A stretch of 64,000 nucleotides of DNA from Brachynemurus nebulosus (GCA_035578155.1 JAPWDM010000003.1:65526142-65590141); one strand, 5' to 3'; shown: positions 24,950 through 36,320, counted from the stretch's first letter. Translations and numbers: made by a program. The notes: a model not told the origin generated them from the sequence alone.

Positions 24950-27900
24950 ATGCGATATTTTGTAATCGTAACCGCGATTCTAGCGGCATTGGCGTGTGAC
25001 GGCGACACCACTAGCTGTCCAATTTCATGTTATTGTCGCGACGTGCCCAACGACGACGAAATACCACCAACAACGACCAGCATCAATGACCACCACCTTG
25101 AAAGTGCACCGGAAATTGTCACATTTGTGACGTGTACGAAAAAAATTGATATCACATATTTACCGAAAACGACAAATCGTTTACAAATTACAACAATAAC
25201 AAATGTGAGTTTACAAAATTTATTGGATAATTTGACGAATGCAGCAAGTCAACATTTACCGTATTTGACTGCACTCTCATTGAGTGGATGTTCGCTGTTC
25301 AATTTAAATAATGTGTCAATATTTAGTCTACAATTTTTACGTACGCTCGATCTATCGCACAATTTATTGACGGAAATTCCACAATCGGTAATTTCGGCGG
25401 ACAGTAACGCGACCGAATTACTAACGTTAGATCTCTCATGTAACCGGATACAGACAATTACCGATTATTGTTTAAGTGAATTGCCGAATTTACGAACGCT
25501 AAATCTGAGTGCAAATCGTATTTCGAATTTATCCACCTGTGGTTTTGTGGGACTACAAAAACTCGAATACTTGGATCTGTCCTCGAACAATTTAAGTGCT
25601 ATTGGTGACAATGTGTTTTCGCAAATCAGTGAACTGCAATATTTAAATTTAAGTAACAATAAACTGGAAACGTTGGAGGGTGAGTGTTTCAGTCGGTTAA
25701 CGCACCTGCAACAATTGGACGTGTCGCGGAATCAACTGACCAGTGTGGAGCCGAGTGCATTGCAAGCACTTCCTAGTTTGGCGCGACTCACGTTGGCCGG
25801 TAATCCGCATCTAGGCGATTTACTTGTTGGTACCGGACGTCGTCTGCAGGCTGTGGACGCATCGCGTACCGGCCTGGCACATGTGCCCCCTGCACTGACA
25901 CGCTCCGTGCGTACACTACGATTGGCCGGAAATGCAATTCATACGGTGCGTTGTGGCGATTTAGATTCGTATCCGTTGCTTAAACTGTTGGATTTTGCGG
26001 CGAATGGTTTGGAGAATATTGAAGATGATGCTCTGGGACGATTAGATACACTATTTACGCTGTACTTGAGTGAAAATCACTTGCGGCAGGTGCCGAAAAG
26101 TTTACCAACAAGCCTAAAGATTCTGCATTTGGAACGGAATAAAATCGAACGGTTAGCCGCGGGACAACTAAACGGTTTAATTAATTTAGAAGTTTTACTG
26201 CTGAGTGACAACGATATCAACACATTCGAGGAGGGTGCATTCGATAATTTAACATCGCTGATTACTCTCGACATTTCTGGAAATCCGTTGATTGCACTCG
26301 CCAGTGGTATGCTGATGGGGCCTACAAAATTGCAAGTGTTACGTTTGGCTGGTTTACCAGTAGCAAATGCCGCTCGAGACACCACATTTCCGGTACATGC
26401 CATCGAACGTCTAATTAGTCTCGATCTAACCGCGAGTCCTGGATTGGCGCGAATGTTGCTTGCTGACACGGCTGCCCTGTCCGCGGCCAAATATTTACAA
26501 GAATTGAGTTTGGCAGACGCTGGTCTAATTCACATACGTAATGACCTGCTACAATTTCTACCCCAATTACGATCACTACGTCTGAATGGCAACCGTTTGG
26601 ATTGCAGCGGACTACTGTGGCTTGCACAGTGGATGCGCCAACAAAATCGGGAAGAGGATGGTACAGTATTTTGTGCCGCACCACCAGATCTCGCTGGCAC
26701 GTTATTGATTGATTTACAGGAAGGTGATATTATCGACGTGGTGGTGGTGACGCAAACCCCAACCACCTCGACAACAACAGCAACACAACCCACAACCTTC
26801 ACGACTTCTTTCGATGATAATCTTATCAGCGTCAGCATAAGCACCGATGACAGTAGTACTCCATTATCATACGTTACGGAAAAGCACTCAATGAATTCCA
26901 CTGTGGCATCATCGTCAGGGCAAACTGAAATATTTGATAGCACGATGAAATATGAGAATAACATCACCACCACCCCTACACTTCCAACATCACCTGACAC
27001 GTCACCTGATGGGGGACGCAACCGGGTAGGTGAGTCAATTCAGGTAGTCAACAAAGAAATGGGAAAACCGACAACAAACACACATATAAATAATATTGGT
27101 ACGACATCGAGAAGTAGTGAGGTCGAGAATTCAGTCATCGTCGAGAATGATAATGCAATAACTTTCAAAACAACAGAATTGGCAAGTCATCCAACTGAAT
27201 ACCCGAACAGAACAAAAACAATTCACATACAAAACAGTCAAGGAGCCCAACATTCTATCAACAAGAATAAATTCAATAATAATAATAATAACATAACAAT
27301 TTCTTCAGTCTTCCAAAACACGAAAAACTTAACCACCAAAAAACTGATTCAAAAAAATATTACAACTCATCATAGCCAGAACAATAGTACGGCAGCCACA
27401 AAATATCCAAACCAATCATTTCATCCAAACGAAACCACCAACTCAAAAATCCTGCGCGACCTCTTTGTGGCATTCGAACCCATCAAATACAATCAAAGCA
27501 AACTACTCAAACTAAAATCCCTGGGTAAACTTGAAGAAAACTTGGAACCAAAACTACTACTCAAACACATCCGTACCACCACGACAACAACAAAACCCGA
27601 AATCAAAGAACCCGAAAAATTTGCCACACGTTTAAAAACCGTCTCGGAACCAAAATTCATCCTCAGCCCCGACATTAAAACCGATTACGCCACATCAATT
27701 CGCTCGAAAGATATCGAAATTGAGACAGACATGAAAACCGGTGAAATCGTGTCAATGTATCGCAGCAGTACGAGCGGCGCGACGGATCTAAAGCAAGATC
27801 TGTCGCAGCATCCTAGTTTAGTCATCTTCGTTATCAGCGCCATCGGTACGCTGATTGCCGTCGTGCTGATCGTGGCGAAATGGTCACGTCGCAGACGACA

Positions 27901-28006
27901 TTTACCCTCGATACCGATCGATATGATCCGCAATACCGCCGCGATGGATCACGACGGCGGCGGGATCGAAGTGAACCAATTACCCAATGTCACCGATCTA
28001 TGGTGA
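24950..28006 (+). CDS. LRR type I transmembrane protein (1018 aa, single exon)
   Basis: Probable cell-surface adhesion or receptor protein; ligand unknown. Residues 1-16 are a hydrophobic signal peptide. C23, C27, C29 and C62 form an LRR N-terminal cap. About 19 LRRs of the LxxLxLxxNxL type span roughly 106-551, with strong repeats such as LRTLDLSHNLL and LEYLDLSSNNL. The C-terminal cap is reduced: only C552 and C575 are seen, where the usual cap has four cysteines. Residues ~600-956 are a Ser/Thr/Asn-rich stalk with many N-glycosylation sequons and an Asn run near 778. Residues 957-976 are a transmembrane helix followed by KWSRRRR, giving a 42-residue tail ending VTDLW. There is no TIR, Ig or kinase domain, so it is not a Toll or Kekkon protein. 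The first ATG has A at -3 and directly precedes the signal peptide. The frame is more GC-rich than its surroundings. Capricious/Tartan-like or windpipe-like identities are possible but unproven. Confidence 0.95.
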   Translation: MRYFVIVTAILAALACDGDTTSCPISCYCRDVPNDDEIPPTTTSINDHHLESAPEIVTFVTCTKKIDITYLPKTTNRLQITTITNVSLQNLLDNLTNAASQHLPYLTALSLSGCSLFNLNNVSIFSLQFLRTLDLSHNLLTEIPQSVISADSNATELLTLDLSCNRIQTITDYCLSELPNLRTLNLSANRISNLSTCGFVGLQKLEYLDLSSNNLSAIGDNVFSQISELQYLNLSNNKLETLEGECFSRLTHLQQLDVSRNQLTSVEPSALQALPSLARLTLAGNPHLGDLLVGTGRRLQAVDASRTGLAHVPPALTRSVRTLRLAGNAIHTVRCGDLDSYPLLKLLDFAANGLENIEDDALGRLDTLFTLYLSENHLRQVPKSLPTSLKILHLERNKIERLAAGQLNGLINLEVLLLSDNDINTFEEGAFDNLTSLITLDISGNPLIALASGMLMGPTKLQVLRLAGLPVANAARDTTFPVHAIERLISLDLTASPGLARMLLADTAALSAAKYLQELSLADAGLIHIRNDLLQFLPQLRSLRLNGNRLDCSGLLWLAQWMRQQNREEDGTVFCAAPPDLAGTLLIDLQEGDIIDVVVVTQTPTTSTTTATQPTTFTTSFDDNLISVSISTDDSSTPLSYVTEKHSMNSTVASSSGQTEIFDSTMKYENNITTTPTLPTSPDTSPDGGRNRVGESIQVVNKEMGKPTTNTHINNIGTTSRSSEVENSVIVENDNAITFKTTELASHPTEYPNRTKTIHIQNSQGAQHSINKNKFNNNNNNITISSVFQNTKNLTTKKLIQKNITTHHSQNNSTAATKYPNQSFHPNETTNSKILRDLFVAFEPIKYNQSKLLKLKSLGKLEENLEPKLLLKHIRTTTTTTKPEIKEPEKFATRLKTVSEPKFILSPDIKTDYATSIRSKDIEIETDMKTGEIVSMYRSSTSGATDLKQDLSQHPSLVIFVISAIGTLIAVVLIVAKWSRRRRHLPSIPIDMIRNTAAMDHDGGGIEVNQLPNVTDLW

Positions 28007-28015
28007 CATTTACGT

Positions 28016-28045
28016 GGTCCGTCTTCGAGTGGTGAAGAACGGACC
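28016..28045 (+). promoter_or_regulatory. Stem-loop just after the LRR stop codon
   Basis: GGTCCGT plus CTTC can pair with GAAG and ACGGACC, leaving one bulged A and a 7-base loop. It begins 10 bases after the TGA and would lie in the mRNA. Its role, if any, is unknown. Confidence 0.4.
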
Positions 28046-28585
28046 GTGCTCTATGACTCATTGACGTAGAAAGACTGAAGTGCAAAAAAATTTCTTTTTA
28101 AAACAATCAAAATGTATTTAATGTTTATAGTAACAAAAAAAAAAAAAAACTGTCAATGGACTCTTTCGAAAGACAGTGGTTATGACAATATTTGGTAAGG
28201 ACATTTTGAAATTTGAAGAGAGGAGTAACTGTGAACTTTTGTTGCGTGTGATTGTGTGATTTTTTTTCTTATTTACGAATTTTGTGTACAGAAAAACATC
28301 CCAAAGACAAACAAACTGTTTCTCAGTAGCAATAGTGAATTTCAATTTTCTGTCGCTACGCTACGTGTGATGCCTAGGCAAAAAATGTTTCTATGTTTTC
28401 ACAAAAAATTTTCTTCCATTTGAACTCACTTAAAATGGACATCAAGAAACATTAATTTACGGATGTGTCTGTGGCCGTCAAATGCGTGGAGTGCAAGTGT
28501 AATATAAAAATGTTTCCTTTTTTTTAAAAAAAGTAACTTTCAATCAGTATTATGTACCACTATTGTTTGATACAGGATTCAAATG

Positions 28586-29440
28586 ACATTATATGTGGTC
28601 CAAAATTGTTCGATATAATATTTTCACAATTTTTTTGAAGGAATCATCTATAATACAGGGTGGTAACTTTTTCCCAAAATCAAATTTTTCTCGTCTATTC
28701 CGATTTACCAGACAAGATATTTTAGTTTTTCGCAGACTTGCAAGAACTTGAATCAAAAGTCGTTTTACAACTTAGAATTCAAATTTGACACCAAAAATAC
28801 TAAAAGAATTCAATTTTTTAAATTTTCTATTCAACCATTTTGACAGGAAATGAACTAGAAATTTTTTCAGTTTGAATTTAATAAGAAAAGAAGGAACAAT
28901 GATCGAAAACATTAAAATTCGGGAAGTTTTATACACATTTATTTTTATTTCCGGTACAACCGGAAGTGCAATCCTAAAAGAGTTAAAATTTATTTACTTG
29001 GGGTACCACATTCCCCTACTAGAGAATAGGATGGAGACTTCACTGTGTTAGCATGAGAATAACTTCCTGACTACTTAACTTCCCTAACGCCGGTTTCCCA
29101 AAAAAGTGACCACCCTGATATACTACTATTTTGGTACAGTTCAATCTTGTAAACGACTCACATGTAGTGCTGTAGGGGCAAAATATGTTTCCCTCCACGA
29201 TTCATATGCTAGATTATCACCAGAAACTGTTTTTCTGCTTATCGGTGGAGAGTAGTGGGGGGGGGGAAAGAATTTCGATGAATTAGCCTTATTTGCGAGA
29301 CTGGACTGTAATATAAGCACCATTTCAAAGACGAAATGTTAAAACAACAAATTTTGCGGTATTTATTAAAAGGTCTTCCTGTTTCTAGCGATTGATAAAA
29401 CTCGATTTTTACGAAAATATATTTGGACCACACATAATGT
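28586..29440. mobile_element. Outer inverted-repeat element in the LRR 3' region
   Basis: ACATTATATGTGGTCCAAA and TTTGGACCACACATAATGT form a 19-bp inverted repeat with one mismatch. The 855-bp interval contains a second, inner element (28656-29117). No coding sequence. Target duplications could not be defined. Confidence 0.65.
28656..29117. mobile_element. Inner CAGGGTGG-ended MITE
   Basis: CAGGGTGGTAACTTTTT and AAAAAAGTGACCACCCTG are terminal inverted repeats, with ATA on both outer sides. It is 462 bp and non-coding. It lies in the presumed 3' UTR of the LRR gene, so it would be transcribed with it. Confidence 0.75.
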
Positions 29441-29805
29441 TCTAATGAAGGATTTTTTCAATTAACAGTAAACCGAAAAATAATGTAGTAATCACAACCA
29501 GTTGCCAAAAAAATTCAGATTACGTATAATACTGATTTTGATAAATCTATGTAAATATTGAACTTTTGAGATGAATCCTTCAACAAAATGATGATTCTAA
29601 TTCGTTTTTTTACTCTACAATTAATTCTTCGATAAATTCTTTTTTATTTATTTTTTTGAAAATTCTTATATATATATTTATGTAGAATTTAATAAGAAAA
29701 AAAAATTAATAAATTCCTGTACATGATTAATTCCCTAATTAAGTATATTATAGTAATTATTTATTTAGATAGTGGTAAAATATACGGTTGTATTTTTTGT
29801 AACTA

Positions 29806-29811
29806 AATAAA
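29806..29811 (+). promoter_or_regulatory. Poly(A) signal AATAAA
   Basis: Canonical hexamer, followed within 20-45 bases by a T-rich and TTGCATTT-rich stretch. It is the best candidate end for the LRR transcript. Another hexamer at 29708-29713 is an alternative. Confidence 0.45.
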
Positions 29812-29873
29812 AATTATTAATTCAAAAAGTTGCATTTTTGTTGCATTTGCTAAATTACTACCTCATGTCACTG

Positions 29874-30069
29874 CAGGGCCGTGAAGAGAAATGCCGGGTC
29901 CCGGGAATAAACCACATTTTAAAAAAAAATTTCCCCCAAGAAATGTGACGAGCAAAAAAAAAGTTCTTTTTAATTTTTCTTGGGCCCCTTAACGACAACT
30001 ACGGGCCCCCTCTTCCAGTCCGGGCCCCGGGGCTGGATCCCCGGCTACACCACCCTCTCGTCGGGCCTG
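29874..30069. mobile_element. GC-rich hAT-type MITE
   Basis: CAGGGCCGTGAAGAG and CTCTCGTCGGGCCTG are inverted ends. TGTCACTG (29866-29873) and TGTAACTG (30070-30077) match at 7 of 8 positions, as expected for a hAT duplication. The 196-bp body contains GGGCCCC-rich stretches, unlike its surroundings. It begins about 60 bp after the LRR poly(A) signal. Confidence 0.85.
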
Positions 30070-30279
30070 TGTAACTGTCAATAATAATATTGTCAACTAG
30101 TAGTCACTATGCTGGATCTCCTTTGAGGACACTCAGCTTGAGAATTTTCGATCAAAATGAGAATAGTTTTCTTTGTCACTTTTCACTAAAAATAGACTGT
30201 TTAGTTACTAGCTAGCCTTCGTGGTTCATTCAATAGTTCAATTTCCACGAGAAAACAAACTTATATATTTTTGGCTTTA

Positions 30280-30467
30280 CCGTGGAGCCCCTGTTAACCA
30301 GACAGTAATTTCACGCGAAAATTTCGTTTAAATCAAAAATTTCAAAATTCTACACAAAATCAGTTATTTATAGTGCTCTAATTCGTTCGCTAAAAAACTG
30401 AAAATTTTTCATATTTGAATGGTAATTTTTGCCTGAAAATACTCTCCGGTTAACAGAGGTTCCACTG
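30280..30467. mobile_element. Tigger/pogo-like MITE
   Basis: The ends CCGTGGAGCCCCTGTTAACC and GGTTAACAGAGGTTCCACTG are inverted, with TA on each side (30278-30279, 30468-30469). The CAGTGGAACCTCTGTTAACC consensus is typical of pogo/Tigger elements. 188 bp, non-coding. A partial inverted relative lies at 53795-53931. Confidence 0.88.
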
Positions 30468-30573
30468 TAGTTGGTTAAAAACAAATATCTAAATACAGAA
30501 AAAACTATGTAGTTATACGTATGGTTATTTTCCTAGAGATTTTCTAAAAATGTAGGTAAGCAAATAGTATATT

Positions 30574-30690
30574 GTGCAATAAGTGCGGGAAATTGTCGAT
30601 TGCCCACGAAAGCGAAGTTGAGCGCACGAACGTAGTGAGTGCGCTCATTCACTTGAGTGGGCAATCGACAATTTCCCGCACTTATTGCAC
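30574..30690. repeat. Long-arm hairpin, perfect 34-bp arms
   Basis: Arms 30574-30607 and 30657-30690 are exact reverse complements (starting GTGCAATAAGTGCGGGAAAT). The 49-nt loop holds a smaller dyad, GAGCGCAC / GTGCGCTC-like. An inverted, more diverged relative lies at 55654-55763. Both copies are followed or preceded by ATTACGAATTTCACATA-like DNA, so they belong to one dispersed family. Confidence 0.9.
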
Positions 30691-33265
30691 ATGCTATTTT
30701 TTATTACGAATTTCACATACTTTTTTTTCTATTATTATCATATAGACTATCGAAACATGCAAAAAAAAATTTCCAATTTTTTGAAAACGTCACATTAGTG
30801 GTCCCCCTTAAATTTAACTATTTATTTTAAAAACTCCTTTTCTTAAAATCTTGAAAAACAACTAAATCCATTAAAATGACACGTAACTGAAACACTGTGA
30901 TCACTTTTGAAATATGAAATTTTTTTCTCTCCAAAATGAAAATTTCCACACGTAGTTTTAGAGCTTCCCGAACAATTTTAGCTTGTCTGTGTGTCCGAAA
31001 ATTCCATTCAAGTGGTATACCATCGGAACTATTCGATCGCGTCAATAATTCCCTACGAATTCACTAAATGTCCATATCTCACTTACCATACCAATCCCAT
31101 TTCGCTTAAATTTTGAGTAGTTTAAAAAAAACTCAACGTTTTAAATCAGTAAACCTGATTTAAACGATCAAAAAGATAAAAACCATTTCAATTTCTTTCA
31201 ACTATCGTCACCATATGAAGTGACATTATACGATTTTTCCAAGCTTTCAATTAATTTCTGTTAATTTAAAAAAAAAATTCTTTATATCCCTCTTCAAAAC
31301 ACAGATTTATACTAGAAAAATTCATAAAACATATTGTCAAGTGGCACACTTTTTCATCTACACATAACAGACCCATTTCATATTCATTCTACCATATAGA
31401 ATTAAATTACGTCCTCTGTAATAATAATTTGTGTCGTATGTTTGAGTCTCTCTGACAACCAGCGATTGTACGCATATTTCGTACAAAACGAACCGACAAG
31501 CTCTAATATACATCATAATTCTCAAATGGGTTTGTTAAAAAAAAAATTGTTCAAACTTCAGTTTTTTTTTTGTACAACTGACGTAAATTGAATAATGTAA
31601 CGAACGGTAAGTTTCACTACCCCGCACAGGTCCCCGGTGTGTCCCGAAAGAAAAATCAATGTCCCCGAAAAAAAATTTGTAGGTCAACTTTCTCTAGTTC
31701 AGTGTATTTCCGAGAATTTGTTTTTGCAAAAAAACTTTTACTTTCGAGGCTATACTAAAATAGCCGGATCATGGTGAGATTTTTCTTCTCTGCAAAATGA
31801 AAATTTTCTAGCCCATTACGTTTTAGAACTCTCTGAAGAATTTTGGCCCGTTTGTTTGTCCGAAGATGCCACCATATTCAGTGACGTAACTTCGTGCTTT
31901 TAAAAATTGTGCGGTTAGATTCTTAGATGGTCCCCTACGAATTTCATCGCAATCGAAAGTAGCCAGGTCGCTATGCGATATCTTACTTACTAACTAAGTA
32001 TTTAGAGGTTACGCCATATATGATACCCTATAGGTATTTCAATACAATCAGAGTCATGATGGTTACTGTGCATACGAAAACGTAGAATGTATTAGCGCTG
32101 TAGGTAGGGGCGCAACAACCGGCGGGGTCCAAGGGGTCCGGACCCCTCTAAAATTACCTGAACCCCCCGATAAATCTACGTAAACTTTCCCACAATTTAT
32201 TTTATTCAAACATTTTTGATACCATTTTCCAATGTTAACGGAGAATTGTGGTATTAAAAAATTGGCTTATTTAAATTTTTGTTGGACCTCCCCCTCACCG
32301 TGGAGATTTGTAGCCGTTACGCTCATAAATGTCAAATAAGGTCTATTGGTTTCTTGAATTTATTCTATAGGTTGATTTGACATTTAAAAAAAGCTACGCA
32401 TTCAACTCTATAGTTAATGACATTAATAATACGATAAGACACGAAATTTAAGGTGCAGTTTAAGCACAAAATTGCTTTAAAGCGTGGATAAAAGTCTGTC
32501 ACGAGTACGAGGAAGCTGTGTGACTACCCCATCACTCACATTCCCTATTGACAGTTATGTTACGACATGTACACGTAAAATTTTTAAACTGATGAAACCA
32601 TCCTAACTTCTCTGGCGCAACAGTTTCTTGTATAAAAATTTATAACCCCATTCCCGCTACTTTATTATTTAATTATGTTTGCCTTTTTAAATGTAACAAG
32701 AGTGGATTAATCAGATAAATATAACAAACGACGATAATATCTAAAGTGAAAGAAAACAAAATTAATTTATACACAACCAAAAACAAAAAAAAAACGCAAA
32801 AACAAAAAAAAAAATCCGACATCAGTTTCATTTGTTCAACTCCTGTGGGATTTTACGACTATACGACTACTACTCTGACTGAGGCAGGCCGAGCAACATA
32901 CGAAACATGTTCAACATATTATTTACTTATAATTTTGTTGTAAATCTAAATTAATGTCAGATTTTATTACATATGGTCATAATTTTTGCGTGCCGAGTAT
33001 TTATGTTGTGTTGTGTTATTATTAGGTTTGTTGTAACGACTGAACCGTTTAAAAACGTTTGGTGTTTAGTGTATTTTTTTTTCTAAATTGTCTTTTAAGT
33101 GTCTTTACTACTTTTGTCTTGTGTTTTTATTATTCGTAAAAATCAAAATTATCATTCATATAATATGGTTTAAATGCACTTAATGTATTCAATGTACAGA
33201 TTTAATTAGGTAATAATTGTGTTTATTATTTATTACAAAATAGTTATTTGTGTATTAAGAGCGCA
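30691..33265. other. Intergenic with dispersed repeat fragments
   Basis: Two related fragments at about 30880-31090 and 31770-31990 share TTCTCTCCAAAATGAAAATTT-like, AGCTTCCCGAACAATTTTAGC-like and GTCCGAA-like blocks. They are inverted homologues of part of 35820-36320. At 32095-32335 a GC-rich patch starts GGGGCGCAACAACCGGCGGG and ends with a weak inverted match. No gene was recognised; a Lys-rich 65-codon frame at 32746 is low complexity. Confidence 0.5.
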
Positions 33266-33400
33266 AAATTTTGTGTGTAATTCGAGCACAAAATGACTTG
33301 CCGCTCGATTGAGAATGTTGATGCGCGACGCCGCCGGGCGGAGTGCGTTAATCTCATGAGAGCGGCAAGTCATTTTGTGCTCGAATTACACACAAAATTT
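33266..33400. repeat. Long-arm hairpin, perfect 41-bp arms
   Basis: Arms 33266-33306 and 33360-33400 are exact reverse complements (starting AAATTTTGTGTGTAATTCGA, ending GACTTGCCGCTC). The 53-nt loop contains GCGCGACGCCGCCGGGCGG, a core almost shared with the hairpin at 43825-43967. A wider inverted pair, TTTTTCTACAATCTTA (near 33400) and TAAGATTGTAGAAAAA (near 33806), suggests a larger element. Confidence 0.9.
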
Positions 33401-34645
33401 TTTCTACAATCTTATAAAAAATTTTTTTTATTTAAAAGATACTTGAAAAAATAATAATGGACGTTAATATTTACTTTAATATTATAATTTTTGCAGCTTC
33501 AAAAATATCTGGAGGTGTACTTGAGAAATCACTGTCACAATTATATATTTCCATATTTTTTTAAATCTTTTATTCTAACTATTTATTAATTATAGTTATT
33601 TATTAGTTTTAATTAATATTTAGCAGTTATTTTGAAATTTAATAAAATTAATATTTCACTTGATTACAATAATTTTAGAATCTGTTTAATTATTTGTTAC
33701 CATAGAAAATATAAACAACGCCTACCCATTTGTTGCTCGGCAACGAGAGTCTTCAGCAAATAGATACTTTGCGCTCACTTCATAGAGCGCAAAAGCCTTC
33801 TTTCCACTAAGATTGTAGAAAAAGTGTTTTTCCATTTTGTTTAAAACATTGATAAAATGTAAAAATTTTAGCAGAAAAGTAATTAATTACGATTTTGCGT
33901 TACATATGTACTTTTGTACCGTCTGATATAGTCGTGTGATGTTATCTCTTCTACAGCATTATCAACAAAGCGACCAATTCTTTTTTATTAAACTTTGACA
34001 GCCGTTGGTTAATACATCAATTACAATAGATATTATTAAATATTGACGATTTTGACATTTTCATCTTTTATAAATTCAATATTTGACATTTTAAAATGCT
34101 ATTTCATTATAATTTCAAAAAAGATAAATAAAAAAATATTGGATAAAAAAACATTTGGTGCCCAGTTATGCGGAGACTTGACGTCATAGGCGAGTTGGAA
34201 ATCAATCATTCTGCGTTAAACTTATTTCTATTACTTTACTGACAAATTTCAAAAATTTTTTCATTGATTTTTTCAACGAAATTATGATGGAACACCACCA
34301 GATTTTTTACTAATCTTAAAAACGCTGATATTTGGCTGTATTTTGTTGTTAAAAAATTTATATCCGAATTAGAAAATTTAATAAAAATGTTAAATTTAAC
34401 AAATTTAACCCGTTGGCAAATGACTTGTCTTTATTGGACTCATTTCCACGAATCCTACTGTTTGCAAAAAATAATAATCTGTAGAGACTCAGTTAAGTTT
34501 ACAATTTTTTTTTTTTTAAATTGATATCAACTTTCTGTTTAAGTCATTTGACGGAAAGTTATTTAAGAATCATTTCCAAACTTTAGAGAAATGATTCAAT
34601 TTTTATTCAAAAATAATCTTTCTAGAGATTTAATTTACAAAAACA
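33401..34645. other. Intergenic, nothing recognised
   Basis: A/T-rich. The TAAGATTGTAGAAAAA repeat near 33806 and a small TTTGCGCTC / GAGCGCAAA dyad near 33768-33791 are the only structures seen. Confidence 0.45.
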
Positions 34646-34647
34646 TA

Positions 34648-35131
34648 GGACTCTCCCATTACGCAATCCACTGAGGCGAAATTGTTAAATGAGAAAATCA
34701 AAGGTCATGGGCGTTGTATAGTTTTGGTACTTATAAAAGTATTATATAATGCCCAATGGCCAACGCATGTTCAAATATTGTGTTTGAACATGTTTGCATC
34801 TTTTTTTGTTTGGTAATGCAATCAATTCAATAGAAAACTAATTTGCTAAAAGTTATATGTGTCAAAATAAAATCGCATAAATTAGGTAATTCTAATTGTT
34901 TCAACGATTCGACATTAACATCGACCCCTTCCAAAAATGCATTTAAATGATTTATACTCTCACTCTGAGAAGCTTTAAACGATTGTTCAAAGCTTCTCAG
35001 AGCTAATGTTTCTGATTTATATATTTGTATTATTTACTGTTACAAACTATTATTTAGACTATCTAGACTAATTATATATATCTTGTGTGCGACGTAATTG
35101 TTAAATGAGAGCGTGCGTTATGGGAGAGTAC
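34648..35131. mobile_element. TA-target MITE with internal hairpin
   Basis: The ends TAGGACTCTCCCATTACGCA and TGCGTTATGGGAGAGTACTA are inverted and include TA at the borders. The block ATTGTTAAATGAGA occurs near both ends in direct orientation. A perfect 14-bp hairpin (34963-35002, arms CTCTGAGAAGCTTT) with a 12-nt loop lies inside. Non-coding. Confidence 0.8.
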
Positions 35132-35133
35132 TA

Positions 35134-35819
35134 TGTACATTTTAAAATTTATATATTCCAAACAGAAATTAAAATATATACATCGAAACATACCTATATA
35201 CAAATAGTAGCGTGAAAAATGGAAGGTAACATTAAAAAATACGTTTTCTTCTTTTTCAAGTTCGTAGCAAATTCAATTTGAAATTTAAAATAAAGCAAAA
35301 AAATGACGATAAATTTAAACTCTACAATCATAAATAATGGGCAAAACACACGGGCGCGCACCGATACACGGCATTCTGTAAGAATGATCGGTCGCCTGGT
35401 AAGGAGTTCACTACCAGGGAATAAGGAATAGTTTTATCTTGGTCGGAAATATATACCTACACAAGCTATGTATAATTATCCCTGCAGTTCAATAAGGATA
35501 TAATTCAAAATTTACAAAGTAAGGTTCCTTACGCGTGAGAAAGTTTTTCTGGAAAAGTACAGATGTGCCGTGACTAACACAACCAAATTTCGTCGGGTGA
35601 GTGATGAAAGGGGAACTCTAAAGCAACCATACAAAAAAATGTCTTTTAGATTAGCTTGTACATGTACACATTAAATTAATATATTTGCCATATAACCAAA
35701 TTATAATCAAAAATTAAATTCTAAGTTTTATTTGAGCGATGACTTTAGTGTTCCTTACGAAAAATATGTTCTCAAATCAGATTGAGCCTTTTTAAAACTT
35801 TTCTCTTTATAATCTTGTA
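35134..35819. other. Intergenic, nothing recognised
   Basis: A/T-rich; a G/C-richer patch at 35345-35420 has no recognised function. Confidence 0.45.
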
Positions 35820-36320
35820 TAACTATACAGAGCGTGTATGGTTACCACTTCAGGTAAATGCAACTATGTCAACATAGAGAAAATACGCTGCCAATGGGGT
35901 GTGGTACACAGCTTCCTCGTACTCGTAAAAGCATCTTGGTAATTTAATGCCCAATATATCTTTGTATAATTTAATACTGGTATATAAATTAATAAAAATA
36001 AATAAACAAAACGATTCATAAAAATTTGAGCGAAGTGGGATTAGCCAGTAAACAAGATATTGACATTTAATGGGATTTGATGGTAGCGCCGTGGAACCAG
36101 ACCGCATAATTTCTGACAATTTCATTAAAAAAAAAAATTGAATAGTTCAGAAGTTATGCCACTTGGTGCAAACTGGTGACACACAGACGGACAGACAGAC
36201 AGACACCAAACCAAAATTGTTCAGGAAGCTCGTAAAAAATTTTATTTTGGAGGGAAAAGAACGCTTATTTTTCAAAAGTGATCACAATGTTTCCGCTACA
36301 TTAGTAGTCTCGGATGCAAA
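35820..36320. repeat. Dispersed repeat with (GACA)n tract
   Basis: Contains GACGGACAGACAGACAGACA near 36187 followed by AATTGTTCAGGAAGCTCGTAA-like sequence and TTTTGGAGGGAAAAGAA. The latter part is repeated inverted at 30880-31090 and 31770-31990. The short GACA tract preceding a conserved block is common in insect retroposon tails. No coding sequence. Confidence 0.6.

Larger units (their letters stand above)
28007..29835 (+). other. Probable 3' UTR of the LRR gene
   Basis: No coding sequence is recognisable between the stop codon and 29835. The first good poly(A) signals on the + strand are AATAAA at 29708 and 29806. The second is followed by a T/G-rich stretch, as expected downstream of a cleavage site. 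A TGTAAATA Pumilio-type octamer lies at 29550. If the transcript really runs this far, its 3' UTR contains a nested mobile element (28586-29440). A shorter UTR using a variant signal such as AATATA near 28501 is possible. Confidence 0.45.

Noticed and set aside
26077..27021. Minus-strand frames of 89-163 codons within the LRR gene
   Set aside because: They are antisense shadows of the LRR-coding frame and have no family features.
24950..28006. Toll-like receptor identity for the LRR protein
   Set aside because: The 42-residue tail has no TIR domain and the C-terminal cap is not of Toll type.
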